17,016 bases of DNA from JAAAPF01 sp964481035 (GCA_964481035.1 CAYZSE010000073.1:1-17016), one strand, 5' to 3'; counted from the stretch's first letter, positions 9,376 to 17,016 are shown. Numbers and translations: made by a program. The notes: generated by a model not told the origin, from the sequence alone.

Positions 9376-9543
9376 TCAAGAGCCCGACTTGGTGGCCGGC
9401 ACGGGCGTCTGGATCGGCGCCTCTGCCGTCACGGTCGGCTTCGCCACGTCGGCAACGGTGTCTTGGTTGCCCCAGCTGCACTGCGCGTACGCGCTGGATA
9501 CGGCAAGCAGGCTCACGGTGAAGGCGAGAGCGATGGCACGCAT
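9376..9543 (-). CDS. Small secreted protein of unknown function (55 aa)
   Basis: This 55-aa protein starts with a classic signal peptide: MRA, hydrophobic core IALAFTVSLLAV, then SSAYA before a likely cleavage at residue 20/21. The mature part would be about 35 residues: one Cys at position 22 (QCSWGNQD), then a Thr/Pro/Ala-rich tail ending PVPATKSGS. It is probably periplasmic and unstructured. The Cys is not in a clean lipobox context (AYAQC), so lipidation is doubtful. I chose the ATG at 9543 because GAGGGGAG lies 7 nt upstream; an ATG 27 nt further upstream would place charged residues before the signal. It has its own candidate promoter and a strong terminator, which supports it as a real gene. 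I do not recognise a function. Confidence 0.75.
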   Translation of the reverse strand: MRAIALAFTVSLLAVSSAYAQCSWGNQDTVADVAKPTVTAEAPIQTPVPATKSGS

Positions 9544-9572
9544 GAAGTTTCTCCCCTCGTCGATGCACATCT

Positions 9573-9602
9573 ATCATGTTGCGCGGACGCGCGTCTTGGC
9601 AA
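9573..9602 (-). promoter_or_regulatory. Candidate sigma-70 promoter of the small secreted protein gene
   Basis: On the minus strand TTGCCA (complement of 9597-9602, 5 of 6 consensus matches) and CATGAT (complement of 9573-9578, 4 of 6) are separated by 18 nt. Transcription would start near 9566, giving a leader of about 23 nt that contains the ribosome binding site. The spacing to the gene is right. Confidence 0.45.
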
Positions 9603-9636
9603 GGTTTCATTTCGCGTTCACGGCGAGCGGGCGAGG

Positions 9637-10764
9637 ATGAGCGGTGATCTGGAGGGCCTGCTCGTCGTCGGGGTCGAGCAGGCGGTGGCGGCGCCCTACT
9701 GCACTGCGCGGCTGGCCGATGCCGGCGCCCGGGTCGTCAAGGTCGAGCGGCCCGAAGGCGACTTCGCGCGGCGCTACGATCGCCACGTCCAGGGCGAGAG
9801 CGCCTATTTCGTCTGGCTCAACCGCGGCAAGCAGTCGTGCCGCCTCGACCTCAAGGACGAGGCCGACCGGGCGGTCCTCGCCAACATGGTCGCGGCCGCC
9901 GACGTGCTCGTCCAGAACCTCGCCCCTGGCGCGATGGCGCGCCTGGGCTTCGGCTCCGCCGATCTTCGCGCCCGCCACCCGCGGCTCGTCACCTGCGACA
10001 TCACCGGCTACGGCGCGAGCGGTCCCTATCGTGAGCAGAAGGCCTACGACCTGCTCGTCCAGGCCGAGAGCGGGCTCTGCGCGGTCAACGGCGGCCCCGA
10101 GGGACCGGCGCGGGTCGGGGTCTCGGTCGGCGACATCGCCTGCGGGCTCAACGCCTTCGCGGCGATCTTGCAAGCGCTGATCGCCCGCGGCGTGACCGGA
10201 AGGGGGCGCGGCGTCGAGCTCTCGCTCTTCCACAGCCTCGCCGACTGGATGAACGTGCCGGATCTGCAGTACCGCTACGGCGGCCATGTCCCGGCTCGCC
10301 TCGGGCTGCATCATCCCACCATCGCCCCCTACGGCGCCTACGCCTGCGGCGACGGTGCCGCGGTCTTGCTCTCGATCCAGAACGAGGCCGAGTGGCGCCG
10401 CTTCTGCGCCCGCGTGATGATCGACCCCGCGCTCGCCGACGACGCCCGCTTCGCCACCATGCCCGAGCGCGTCGCCAACCGCCCGGCGCTCGACGCCCGC
10501 ATCCTCGAGCGCTTCGCCACGGCGGACCGCGAGACCGTGGTCGGCTGGCTCGGGGCCGCCGGCATCGCCTACGGCCGTCTCTCGAGCGTCGACGACCTCG
10601 CCCGCCACCCGCAGCGCCGCGAGCTCGACCTCGAGACGCCGGCGGGGCCCGTCCGCATCCTCGCCCCGCCGGTCATGGGCGAGGCGGCACCCACCGCGCT
10701 CGGCCCGGTCCCGGCGCTGGGCGAGCACGACGCGCTCGTCCGCCGCGATTTCGGGCCGGGCTGA
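9637..10764 (+). CDS. Class III (CaiB/BaiF family) CoA-transferase
   Basis: This 375-aa enzyme belongs to the family of formyl-CoA transferase, CaiB and mesaconyl/itaconyl-type CoA-transferases, which move CoA between carboxylic acids through an aspartyl anhydride. Seen: the N-terminal Rossmann segment (EQAVAAPYCTARLADAGARV, then VKVERPEGD), FVWLNRGK, VLVQNLAPGAMARLG, TCDITGYGASGPY, and AYDLLVQA with the catalytic Asp138. Length is slightly short but normal for the family. I chose ATG 9637 (weak GCGAGG upstream) because homology begins there, although the frame is open further upstream. The stop overlaps the next start by 1 nt (TGATG at 10762-10766), so it is probably cotranslated with the FAD oxidase. 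The substrate acid cannot be named from sequence; a dicarboxylate from amine or amino-acid breakdown is possible. Confidence 0.9.
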   Translation: MSGDLEGLLVVGVEQAVAAPYCTARLADAGARVVKVERPEGDFARRYDRHVQGESAYFVWLNRGKQSCRLDLKDEADRAVLANMVAAADVLVQNLAPGAMARLGFGSADLRARHPRLVTCDITGYGASGPYREQKAYDLLVQAESGLCAVNGGPEGPARVGVSVGDIACGLNAFAAILQALIARGVTGRGRGVELSLFHSLADWMNVPDLQYRYGGHVPARLGLHHPTIAPYGAYACGDGAAVLLSIQNEAEWRRFCARVMIDPALADDARFATMPERVANRPALDARILERFATADRETVVGWLGAAGIAYGRLSSVDDLARHPQRRELDLETPAGPVRILAPPVMGEAAPTALGPVPALGEHDALVRRDFGPG

Positions 10765-12050
10765 TGTACGGCGCCTGGCTCCATCCCGACTTCCAGATCC
10801 GCCCCTACTGGTGGGACGAGGCGCCCCCGCAGCCGGCGGGCGACGCGCCGCCGGACGAGGTCGACATGGCCATCGTCGGCGGCGGCTATGCGGGATTGAG
10901 CGCCGCCCTCGAGCTCGCCCGCGCCGGCCGCAGCGTCGCCGTCTTCGAAGCCCGCGGGCTCGGCGAGGGTGCGAGCTCGCGCAATGGCGGCCTCGTCTCG
11001 GCGTCCTTGAAGATCGGGCCGGGCGTCGCCCGCCGGCTCGGCCCAGCGCAGGTCGCACGCCTGCAGGCCGAGGCCGGCTCGGCCTTCGACCACCTCGAGG
11101 CGCTGATCGCGCGCGAGCGGCTCGATGCCGGCTATGTCCGCTCCGGCCGCTTAGTCTGCGCCCACACCCACGCCGCGCGCCGCCGTCTCGCCGCGCAGGC
11201 GATCGCAGGCGCCCGGGTGGTCGAGCCCGAGGAGCAGCGCTCCGTCATCGGCAGCGACCACTACCGGGGCGGGCTCGCCGTCGAGCGCGCCGGGACACTC
11301 CACCCGGCCAAATATCACCAAGCGCTGCGTGACGCCGCTGCCCGCGCCGGTGCCCGGCTGTGCGCCGCCACGCCCGTCCGCGCGATCGCCCGCGAGACCC
11401 ACGGCACTCTCGTCCGGCACGATGGCGGCGAGACCTGGGCCGGCGCCGTCATCGTCGCCACCAACGGCTACACGGGCGAGCCGTTCCCTTGGTTTCGCCG
11501 CCGGCTCGTGCCCGTCGCGAGCCACATGATCGCCACCGAGGAACTCGACCCCGAGATCGCCCGCGGGCTCAGCCCCGAAGGTCGCAGCTTCGCCGACACC
11601 CGCCGGGTGCTCGCCTATTTCCGCGTCGCTCCCGGCGGCCGTCGGCTCCTCTTCGGCGGCCGCGCCAGCTTCACCGGCGGCGGCGAGCGCGAGGCGGCGC
11701 TGCGTCTGCGCGACATGATGGTCCGCGTCTTCCCGCAGCTCGCCGCGGTGCGCCTCACCCACGCCTGGAAGGGCAACGTCGCCTTCACCCGCGATCGCCT
11801 GCCGCACCTCGCCTGGCACGACGGCATCCTCTACGCCGGCGGTTGCCAGGGCTCGGGCGTCGCCATGGCGACGTGGCTCGGCCATCGGGCCGCGGCCCTC
11901 ATCGCGGGCGGGCGCAACGTCAAGAGCGCGTTCTTGCAGGACCGCTTCGACGCGGTCCCGCTCTACGACGGCACGCCCTGGTTCCTGCCGCTCATCGGCA
12001 ATTTGTTCCGCCTCCGGGACCGGCTCGACCGGCTCACCGACCTCGGCTGA
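10764..12050 (+). CDS. FAD-dependent amine oxidoreductase, PuuB-like (DAO family)
   Basis: This 428-aa flavoprotein is of the D-amino-acid-oxidase fold. Seen: a PuuB-like N-terminal arm (WLHPDFQIRPYWWDEAP), the ADP-binding motif AIVGGGYAGLSAALELARAG (36-55) with Glu62 closing the fold, GASSRNGGLVS (69-79), VIVATNGYTG in the middle, and the C-terminal FAD-contact segment AGGCQGSGVAMATWLG. The closest described group is gamma-glutamylputrescine oxidase; sarcosine or other secondary-amine oxidases are alternatives. It would give an aldehyde or keto acid, ammonia or amine, and H2O2. The start overlaps the CoA-transferase stop by 1 nt, so the two are an operon. No other puu genes (glutamylation ligase, aldehyde dehydrogenase, hydrolase) are in the window, so the polyamine assignment is tentative. 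Its last 17 nt overlap the end of the convergent gene. Confidence 0.85.
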   Translation: MYGAWLHPDFQIRPYWWDEAPPQPAGDAPPDEVDMAIVGGGYAGLSAALELARAGRSVAVFEARGLGEGASSRNGGLVSASLKIGPGVARRLGPAQVARLQAEAGSAFDHLEALIARERLDAGYVRSGRLVCAHTHAARRRLAAQAIAGARVVEPEEQRSVIGSDHYRGGLAVERAGTLHPAKYHQALRDAAARAGARLCAATPVRAIARETHGTLVRHDGGETWAGAVIVATNGYTGEPFPWFRRRLVPVASHMIATEELDPEIARGLSPEGRSFADTRRVLAYFRVAPGGRRLLFGGRASFTGGGEREAALRLRDMMVRVFPQLAAVRLTHAWKGNVAFTRDRLPHLAWHDGILYAGGCQGSGVAMATWLGHRAAALIAGGRNVKSAFLQDRFDAVPLYDGTPWFLPLIGNLFRLRDRLDRLTDLG

Positions 12051-13029
12051 GCGGATCCGCGCAGACGGCGACCCGTTCGTCCCAGCCGGCGGCGATCACC
12101 AGCCGGCCCCGCACGGCCAGCGCCGCCGTCGCCCCTTCCACGAGCCGATCCGGTAGCCGCCAGACGCGGGCTTCGCCGTCGCCCAGCCGGGCGACCAGCG
12201 ACGGGCCGGCGGTGGCCGACCAGCCGGCCATGAACAGCGCGAGGCGCCAGAGCCGGCGCGGCCCGGCGGCCCAGACCGCGCCGTCCTCGCCCACGACGAG
12301 GTTGTCGGGCGCGAAAGGCAGGCCGATCGCCGCACCGCTCGCGAGGTCGCGGACGGAGAAAGCGCGCGTTTCCGCGACAAGCAGCTCCGAGCCGCGCACC
12401 GCGATCCCGTTGGCAAAGCGAAGACCGGCCGCCACCGCCCGGCCCTCGCCACCATCGAGCGCCATGACGAAGGCCGCGGGCCGGTTCAGCACCCGCTCGA
12501 GCCACAGCGCCAAGCCGCCGCAGGCGCCGCGGTCGTTGGTCACGAGCACCTCGGCGCCGCGCAAGGCGACGTCGTTCGGCCCGCAGAGCCGCGCGTCGGC
12601 GAAGCGGCCGACGTGCCGCAGGCGGTTTTCCGCGACGGTGAAGCGGTCGACGACGGGGCCGCCATCGGTGCGGTTGACGACGGCGATCCGGCCGTCGGCA
12701 TGGGCGAGGCCGTGCGGCCGGAAGCCGCCGGGCGGCAGACCCTCGACCTCGAGCCGCTCCAGTTTCGGCGTCGCCGCGTCGAGCTCGCCGAGCGGCCAGG
12801 CGTAGAGCCCGCCTTCGGTACCGCTGCGCCGGTCGTAGGCCGAAAGCAGCAGGCGGCCAACGGCTCCATCCAGGGCGAGATCCTCGACGCCGACGACGCT
12901 GCGGCCGTCGGCGTCCTCGAGTGCGACGGCGCGGCAGCTCTCCACCAGAGGCAAAAGGGCCTCCGCCGGCGCGCCGCCCAACGCCGCCAGCAGCGGACCG
13001 ATCGCGACGAGCCCCCGTGACCTTTTCAC
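12034..13029 (-). CDS. Paraoxonase/SMP-30-like beta-propeller protein
   Basis: This protein of about 331 aa has an N-terminal hydrophobic stretch (GLVAIGPLLAALGGAPAEA), probably a signal peptide or anchor, and then a calcium-type six-bladed propeller. Motifs align with the paraoxonase family: GVEDLALD (Glu of the Ca site), RPHGLAH (His), GPNDVAL (Asn), FANGIAV (Asn) and APDNLVV (Asp-Asn), in the right order and spacing. Such proteins hydrolyse lactones and aryl esters at the cell surface or in the periplasm. Start choice: GTG 13029; a TTG at 13032 adds one residue. The start faces the P450 start 40 bp away, and the stop overlaps the amine oxidase end by 17 nt. Strictosidine-synthase-like or gluconolactonase activity is the main alternative. 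Confidence 0.75.
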   Translation of the reverse strand: MKRSRGLVAIGPLLAALGGAPAEALLPLVESCRAVALEDADGRSVVGVEDLALDGAVGRLLLSAYDRRSGTEGGLYAWPLGELDAATPKLERLEVEGLPPGGFRPHGLAHADGRIAVVNRTDGGPVVDRFTVAENRLRHVGRFADARLCGPNDVALRGAEVLVTNDRGACGGLALWLERVLNRPAAFVMALDGGEGRAVAAGLRFANGIAVRGSELLVAETRAFSVRDLASGAAIGLPFAPDNLVVGEDGAVWAAGPRRLWRLALFMAGWSATAGPSLVARLGDGEARVWRLPDRLVEGATAALAVRGRLVIAAGWDERVAVCADPLSRGR

Positions 13030-13069
13030 CAACTCACCTACCTATGCGATCGAGACGAGGAGAGCTTCC

Positions 13070-14443
13070 ATGCCCGACGCCATCGCCGCCGACCGCTTCG
13101 AGCGCCTCGAGGCGCCGGGCGTGCCGCCTGCCGCGGCGCCGATGACCCGGCCCGAGCTGCTCATGGCGATGCGCACCAACGTTCTCACCATCTGGGGGCG
13201 GCCGGCCTACGAGGAGATGACGCTGACGGGCCCCTTCTTCGGCCAGCGCTCGATCTTCACCAACGACCCGGCCGGCATCAAGCGCGTGCTGGTCGACAAC
13301 CCGCAAAACTACACCCGCACCGCCGCGACCTTCCGCATCCTCGGGCCCGTCATCGGCGACGGGCTGTTCTTGAGCGAGGGCGAGGAGTGGCGCCACCAGC
13401 GTCGGACGCTCTCGCCCGCCTTCACCCCCCGCGCCATGGGCATCGTCGCCCGGGTGACGGCCGAGGTCCTCGACGTCGAGGTCAGGCGCCTCAAGGCCGA
13501 GGCCCTGGGTGCCCACGACCTCATGCCGATGATCCAGCGCCTCGCCCTGGAGGTCGCCGGCCGGTCGATGTTCTCGACCGCCATGGACCGTCGAGGCCCG
13601 CAGCTCAGAAAGCTGTTCGAGACCTACGGTCGCGACTTCGGCCTGCCGTTTCCGAGCGACATCCTTCTGCCGGGCAACGTGACGGGCCCGGCGGAGGTCG
13701 CGCGGCGCCTCGCCGGCCGGCGCCTGTTGGATTTCGTCAAGGCGATGGTCGAGCAGCGCCAAAGGCTCGGCGCGCGCGCCGGCACCAACGACCTCTTCGA
13801 GCTGATGGCGACGGCGGTCGATCCCGAGACCGGCGAGGGCTTCGGCCTCGACGAGCTCAGGGACCAGTTCGCCACCTTCATCATCGCCGGCCACGAGACG
13901 ACGGCACTCACCATCCTTTGGGCCTTCACCATGCTGGCGCGCGCCCCCAACCTGCAGGACGCCGTCGCCCGCGAGGCGGCGGGCCTCGACCTCTCGCCCG
14001 CGGGCGCGGCCAGGTCGGTCGGCGCCTTGAAGTTCACCCGCGCCGTCGTCGACGAGACGCTGCGGCTCTTCCCGCCAGCCTTCTTGATCGTCCGCGAGGC
14101 CAAGGGCGACGACGAGGTCGCGGGTGAGAAGGTGGCGAAGGGCGACGCCGTCTCGATCGCGCCTTGGGTCCTGCACCGCCACGAACGGCATTGGGACCAT
14201 CCCACGGTCTTCGACGCGAGCCGCTTCTTGCCCGGCGCCGAGCCGCCCGCCAAGTACACCTATCTCCCTTTCGGCGCCGGCCCGCGGGTCTGCATCGGCG
14301 CCCAGTTCGCGCTGACCGAAGCCGTCCTGGCGCTCGCCCGCACGCTGCGCGAGGTCCGCCTCACCCTCGTCGACGACATCGCCGTCGAGCCTCTGGCCGT
14401 CGTCACCACCTACCCCAGCCCCATCCCGCTGTTCGAGGTCGAG
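13070..14443 (+). CDS. Cytochrome P450 (3' end lost in scaffold gap)
   Basis: The frame is open from ATG 13070 for 458 codons into the N run. Seen: an N-terminal part without a membrane helix, EEWRHQRRTLSPAF (C helix, heme propionate contact), I-helix AGHETT (273-278), ExxR motif E329-R332 (ETLRLFPP), HRHERHWDHP, and the heme loop FGAGPRVCIG with the thiolate ligand Cys408. The visible part ends PIPLFEVE, which by family length is within a few residues of the natural C terminus. It is a soluble, E-class-like bacterial P450; the substrate is unknown, and no ferredoxin or reductase is fused or adjacent. AGGAGAG at about 13058-13064 serves as ribosome binding site. Its start is 40 bp from the divergent lactonase-like gene, so the two may share a control region. 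Confidence 0.93.
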
Positions 14444-14543
14444 NNNNNNNNNNNNNNNNNNNNNNNNNNNNNNNNNNNNNNNNNNNNNNNNNNNNNNNNN
14501 NNNNNNNNNNNNNNNNNNNNNNNNNNNNNNNNNNNNNNNNNNN
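14444..14543. other. Assembly gap, 100 N
   Basis: A run of exactly 100 N, the usual placeholder for a scaffold join of unknown length. It cuts the end of the P450 gene and the start, including the signal peptide, of the metal-binding protein gene. The promoter of the transporter operon, and possibly whole genes, may be hidden here. The real distance and even the orientation of the two sides cannot be checked from the window. Confidence 0.98.
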
Positions 14544-15452
14544 GCGGCGCCGAAGGCGGTGGCGACGACGGGCATGATCGGCGACGTCGCGCACAACGTG
14601 GCGGGCGAGTGCATCGCGATCGAGACGCTGATGGGGGCGGGGGTCGACCCGCATCTCTACCAGCCGAGCGCCGGCGACGTGCGGACGTTCCAGGAGGCGG
14701 CGGCCATCCTCTACTCGGGCTATTCGCTCGAAGGGCAGCTCGGCGACGTGCTCGAGGCGTTGAGCGCCAGGAAGCCGACGCTCGGCGTGGCGCCGGCGGC
14801 GATCGACCCGAGCGACCTCATCACCACTCAGGACGTCTACGGCGTCGACCCGCACCTGTGGATGGACGCGCGGCTCTGGGCCGAGACGGCGCCGGCCATC
14901 GCGGCCACGTTGGCGGAGGTGGCGCCCGACTGCGGCGCCGACATGACCGCGCGGGCCGAGGACTACGCAGCGCAGCTCGAGGCGCTCGACGCCTGGATCG
15001 AGGCGAGCGTCGCCTCCATCCCCGAGGGCCAGCGCGTGCTCGTCACCGCGCACGACGCCTTCGCCTATTACGGCCGCGCCTACGGTATCGAGGTCCACGG
15101 CATCCAGGGCATCAGCACCGAGGCCGAGGCCGGCATCGCCGACATCCGCGCCGTCGTCGACCTCGTCGTCGCGACGGGCGTGCCGGCGGTGTTCGTCGAG
15201 AGCACGATCAACCCGCGCACCATCCGAGCGGTGATCGACGGCGCCGCGGCAAAGGGTCACGACGTGGTCATCGGCGGCGAGCTCTACGCGGACGCCATGG
15301 GCGCGCCGGGCACGGCCGCGGGCACCTATATCGGCATGCTCCAAGCCAACACGATGCAGATCGTCACGGCGCTGGGTGGCGCGCCGGCGCCCTGGCCGCC
15401 CCAGCTCGAGGGCTGGGCGGAGCGGTGGTCGGTGGCCGTCGGCGGCGAGTGA
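14544..15452 (+). CDS. Metal-binding protein of a Zn/Mn ABC transporter, TroA-like (5' partial)
   Basis: The frame is open directly from the gap edge (AAPKAVATTGMIGD), so the signal peptide is missing and an internal GTG at 14559 is not the start. The mature part is nearly complete at 302 residues. It belongs to the cluster A-I binding proteins. The four metal ligands are visible: His in DPHLYQP (14652), His in DPHLWMD (14853), His in TAHDAFAYYGRAYG (15051) and Asp in ELYADAMG (15291). The HHHD set matches TroA, as does GIQGISTEAEAG; pure Mn binders such as PsaA have Glu at the third place, and ZnuA usually has a His-rich loop that is absent here. Zn, Mn or both are possible. The ATPase gene follows after 9 nt. 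Confidence 0.93.
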   Translation, partial: AAPKAVATTGMIGDVAHNVAGECIAIETLMGAGVDPHLYQPSAGDVRTFQEAAAILYSGYSLEGQLGDVLEALSARKPTLGVAPAAIDPSDLITTQDVYGVDPHLWMDARLWAETAPAIAATLAEVAPDCGADMTARAEDYAAQLEALDAWIEASVASIPEGQRVLVTAHDAFAYYGRAYGIEVHGIQGISTEAEAGIADIRAVVDLVVATGVPAVFVESTINPRTIRAVIDGAAAKGHDVVIGGELYADAMGAPGTAAGTYIGMLQANTMQIVTALGGAPAPWPPQLEGWAERWSVAVGGE

Positions 15453-15461
15453 ACGGAGATC

Positions 15462-16289
15462 ATGAGGGAACCTCGGGAGATCGCCTTGGCCACGCAGACG
15501 CTCCACGAGCCCGGCCTCGCCCTGCACGTCGAGGACCTCACCGTCAGCTACCACGGCCATCCCGTCTTGTGGGACTGCGATGTCGACGTGCCGCCGGGCG
15601 TCATGGCGGCGGTCATCGGGCCGAACGGCGCCGGCAAGAGCACCCTCGTCAAGTCCGTGCTCGGCCTCGTCAAGCCGACTGCGGGCCACATCCGCCTGTT
15701 CGGGCGAACCTATTGCACGGCCCGGCGCGAGGTCGGCTACGTGCCCCAGCGCTCGGCGGTCGACTGGGACTTCCCGACCACCGCGCTCGACGTCGTCACC
15801 ATGGGCCGCTACGGCCATCTCGGTTGGCTGCGCCGTCCCGGCCGGCGGGAACGCGAGCTCGCCCGCGATGCGCTCGACCGGGTCGGCATGGCGGACTTCG
15901 CCGACCGGCAGATCAGCCAGCTCTCGGGCGGCCAGCAGCAGCGGGTCTTTCTCGCCCGGGCGCTCGTCCAGGACGCGCGGATCTACTTCCTCGACGAGCC
16001 CATGGCCGGCGTCGACGCGCCGACCGAGCGGGCCATCGTCGACATCCTCAAGGGCCTCAGGGACGCCGGCCGCACGCTCGTCGTCGTCCACCACGACCTG
16101 CAGACGGTGCGCGACTATTTCGACTGGCTGGTCATCCTCAACGTCCGGGTCATCGCGCAGGGTGCCGTCGGCGACGTCTACACCGCCGAGAACCTGCGGC
16201 GGGCCTATGGCGGCCAGATCGCGCTGATCGACCGCGGCGACTTCGACGCGGCGCCGGGGCCGGCGGCGCCGCTGACGCAGCAAGGTTGA
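15462..16289 (+). CDS. Metal ABC transporter ATPase, TroB/SitB/ZnuC-like
   Basis: This 275-aa ATP-binding subunit energises the import of the metal delivered by the upstream binding protein. Seen: Walker A GPNGAGKS (53-60), Q loop in GYVPQRSAVDWDFP (92-105), signature LSGGQQQR (154-161), Walker B YFLDEP (175-180) and the H loop VVHHD (209-212 region). The segment QRSAVDWDFPTTALDVV is characteristic of Mn/Zn/Fe transporter ATPases. The start is uncertain: ATG 15462 has GGAG only 3-4 nt upstream, while TTG 15486 (eight codons in) has GGGAG at better spacing. Both are compatible with homology, which begins near residue 19. It lies in an operon with the binding protein before it and the permease after it. 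Confidence 0.95.
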   Translation: MREPREIALATQTLHEPGLALHVEDLTVSYHGHPVLWDCDVDVPPGVMAAVIGPNGAGKSTLVKSVLGLVKPTAGHIRLFGRTYCTARREVGYVPQRSAVDWDFPTTALDVVTMGRYGHLGWLRRPGRRERELARDALDRVGMADFADRQISQLSGGQQQRVFLARALVQDARIYFLDEPMAGVDAPTERAIVDILKGLRDAGRTLVVVHHDLQTVRDYFDWLVILNVRVIAQGAVGDVYTAENLRRAYGGQIALIDRGDFDAAPGPAAPLTQQG

Positions 16290-16294
16290 GCGCG

Positions 16295-17016
16295 GTGCTC
16301 GAGCTCATTGCCGACCACACCGTGCAGAACGTGGTGCTCGGCTGCGTCTTCCTCGGCGTCACCGCCGGCGTGCTCGGCAGCTTCGCGGTGCTCCGCCAGC
16401 AGAGCCTCCTGGGCGACACGCTGGCGCACGCGGCGCTGCCCGGGGTGTGCCTGGGCTTCCTCGTCGCCGGCGGCCGCGAGCTGGGCTGGATCCTCGCGGG
16501 CGCGCTCGCCTCGGCCGTGGCGGCGGCGCTGGTCGTGCTCGTGCTCATCCGCCGCTCGCGGCTCAAGACGGACGCCGGGCTCGGCGTCGCGCTGAGCTTC
16601 TTCTTCGCCGTCGGCGTCGTCCTTCTGACCTACATCCAGGGCCGGCCCAACGCCTCGCAGGGCGGGCTCGACAGCTTCCTCTTCGGCCAGGCGGCGGCGA
16701 CGCTCAGGAGCGATCTCTGGATCATGGGCGGGATCATGGCGGCCTCGCTCGCGCTCGTCGCCGTCTTCTGGAAGGAGTTGAAGCTCGTCACCTTCGATCC
16801 GGACTTCGCCGGCGCCGTCGGCCTGCCCGTGGTGGCGCTCGACGTCCTCCTCACGGCGATGATCGCGCTCGCCGTGGTCATCGGCCTGCAGATGGTGGGG
16901 GTCGTGCTGATGGCGTCGATGGTCATCGCCCCGGCCGTGGCCGCCCGGCAGTGGGTGCGCCGGCTCGAGCCGATGGTGGTCCTCGCCGCGGCGATGGGCG
17001 TCGCCGCGGGCCTCGC
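16295..17016 (+). CDS. Metal ABC transporter permease, TroC/SitC-like (3' partial)
   Basis: The frame is open from GTG 16295 to the end of the window (240 codons), so the 3' end is missing. The protein is very hydrophobic, with about six to seven membrane helices visible. It carries family segments: GVLGSFAVLRQQSLLGDTLAHAALPG, where LLGDTLAHAALPG is the classic motif of the ABC-3 metal permease family, then DAGLGVALSFFFAVG, LDSFLFGQ and VGVVLMASMVIAPAVAARQW. It forms the inner-membrane channel for Zn or Mn. The start lies 5 nt after the ATPase stop with AAGG upstream. Tro-type systems often encode a second permease next, which would be just outside this window. Confidence 0.94.
   Translation, partial: MLELIADHTVQNVVLGCVFLGVTAGVLGSFAVLRQQSLLGDTLAHAALPGVCLGFLVAGGRELGWILAGALASAVAAALVVLVLIRRSRLKTDAGLGVALSFFFAVGVVLLTYIQGRPNASQGGLDSFLFGQAAATLRSDLWIMGGIMAASLALVAVFWKELKLVTFDPDFAGAVGLPVVALDVLLTAMIALAVVIGLQMVGVVLMASMVIAPAVAARQWVRRLEPMVVLAAAMGVAAGL

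Noticed and set aside
9370..9636. Upstream extension of the CoA-transferase frame
   Set aside because: It overlaps the oppositely oriented small secreted protein gene and its promoter, and homology begins at MSGDLEG (9637).
10392..10763. Upstream extension of the amine oxidase frame
   Set aside because: It lies inside the CoA-transferase gene in another frame and reads as Arg/Pro-rich shadow; the 1-nt stop/start overlap is a normal arrangement.
14403..16283. Long minus-strand open frame crossing the N gap
   Set aside because: It runs through 100 unknown bases and lies opposite the P450 end, the binding protein and the ATPase, all of which have clear motifs.

Overview
The window is strongly GC-rich, bacterial and densely coded. 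The protein families and gene order (form II cox-type molybdenum hydroxylase, FIST sensor with hybrid kinase, Tro-type metal transporter, PuuB-like oxidase) suggest a free-living, aerobic alphaproteobacterium. The order within that class cannot be fixed from the sequence alone. No rRNA, tRNA, CRISPR array, insertion sequence or phage gene is visible. A run of exactly 100 N (14444-14543) marks a scaffold join, so adjacency across it is not proven.

Layout. (a) 1-5129: the tail of an unknown gene, moaB (molybdenum cofactor biosynthesis), then coxG-coxS-coxL-coxM. CoxL has the form II active-site loop AYRGAGR, so this is a xanthine-oxidase-family molybdenum hydroxylase whose substrate may not be CO. 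CoxG ends in a membrane helix. A possible promoter lies before coxG, and a hairpin plus T-run terminator follows coxM. (b) 5331-8517: a FIST-domain sensor protein overlaps by 4 nt a soluble hybrid histidine kinase. A convergent NarL/FixJ-type response regulator follows. This is the architecture of the NosP/NahK heme-based gas-sensing modules, placed beside a putative gas- or aldehyde-oxidising enzyme. (c) 8632-9309: a phosphoglycolate-phosphatase-like HAD hydrolase, divergent from the regulator. (d) 9320-9602, minus strand: a compact unit with promoter, ribosome binding site, a 55-aa secreted protein and a terminator. (e) 9637-12050: a class III CoA-transferase gene joined by a 1-nt stop/start overlap to a PuuB-like FAD amine oxidase. 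(f) 12034-13029, minus strand: a paraoxonase-like beta-propeller protein, divergent by 40 bp from a cytochrome P450 (13070 onward) whose last codons fall in the N gap. (g) 14544-17016: a Tro/Sit/Mnt-type metal ABC transporter: binding protein (5' end lost in the gap), ATPase, and permease (3' end beyond the window).

How they may work together. MoaB would supply molybdenum cofactor to the CoxLMS enzyme, and CoxG may link that enzyme to membrane quinone. The FIST/kinase/regulator set could couple a gas signal, NO by analogy and possibly CO, to expression of nearby redox genes; this is inference. The other genes look like independent catabolic and metal-uptake functions.
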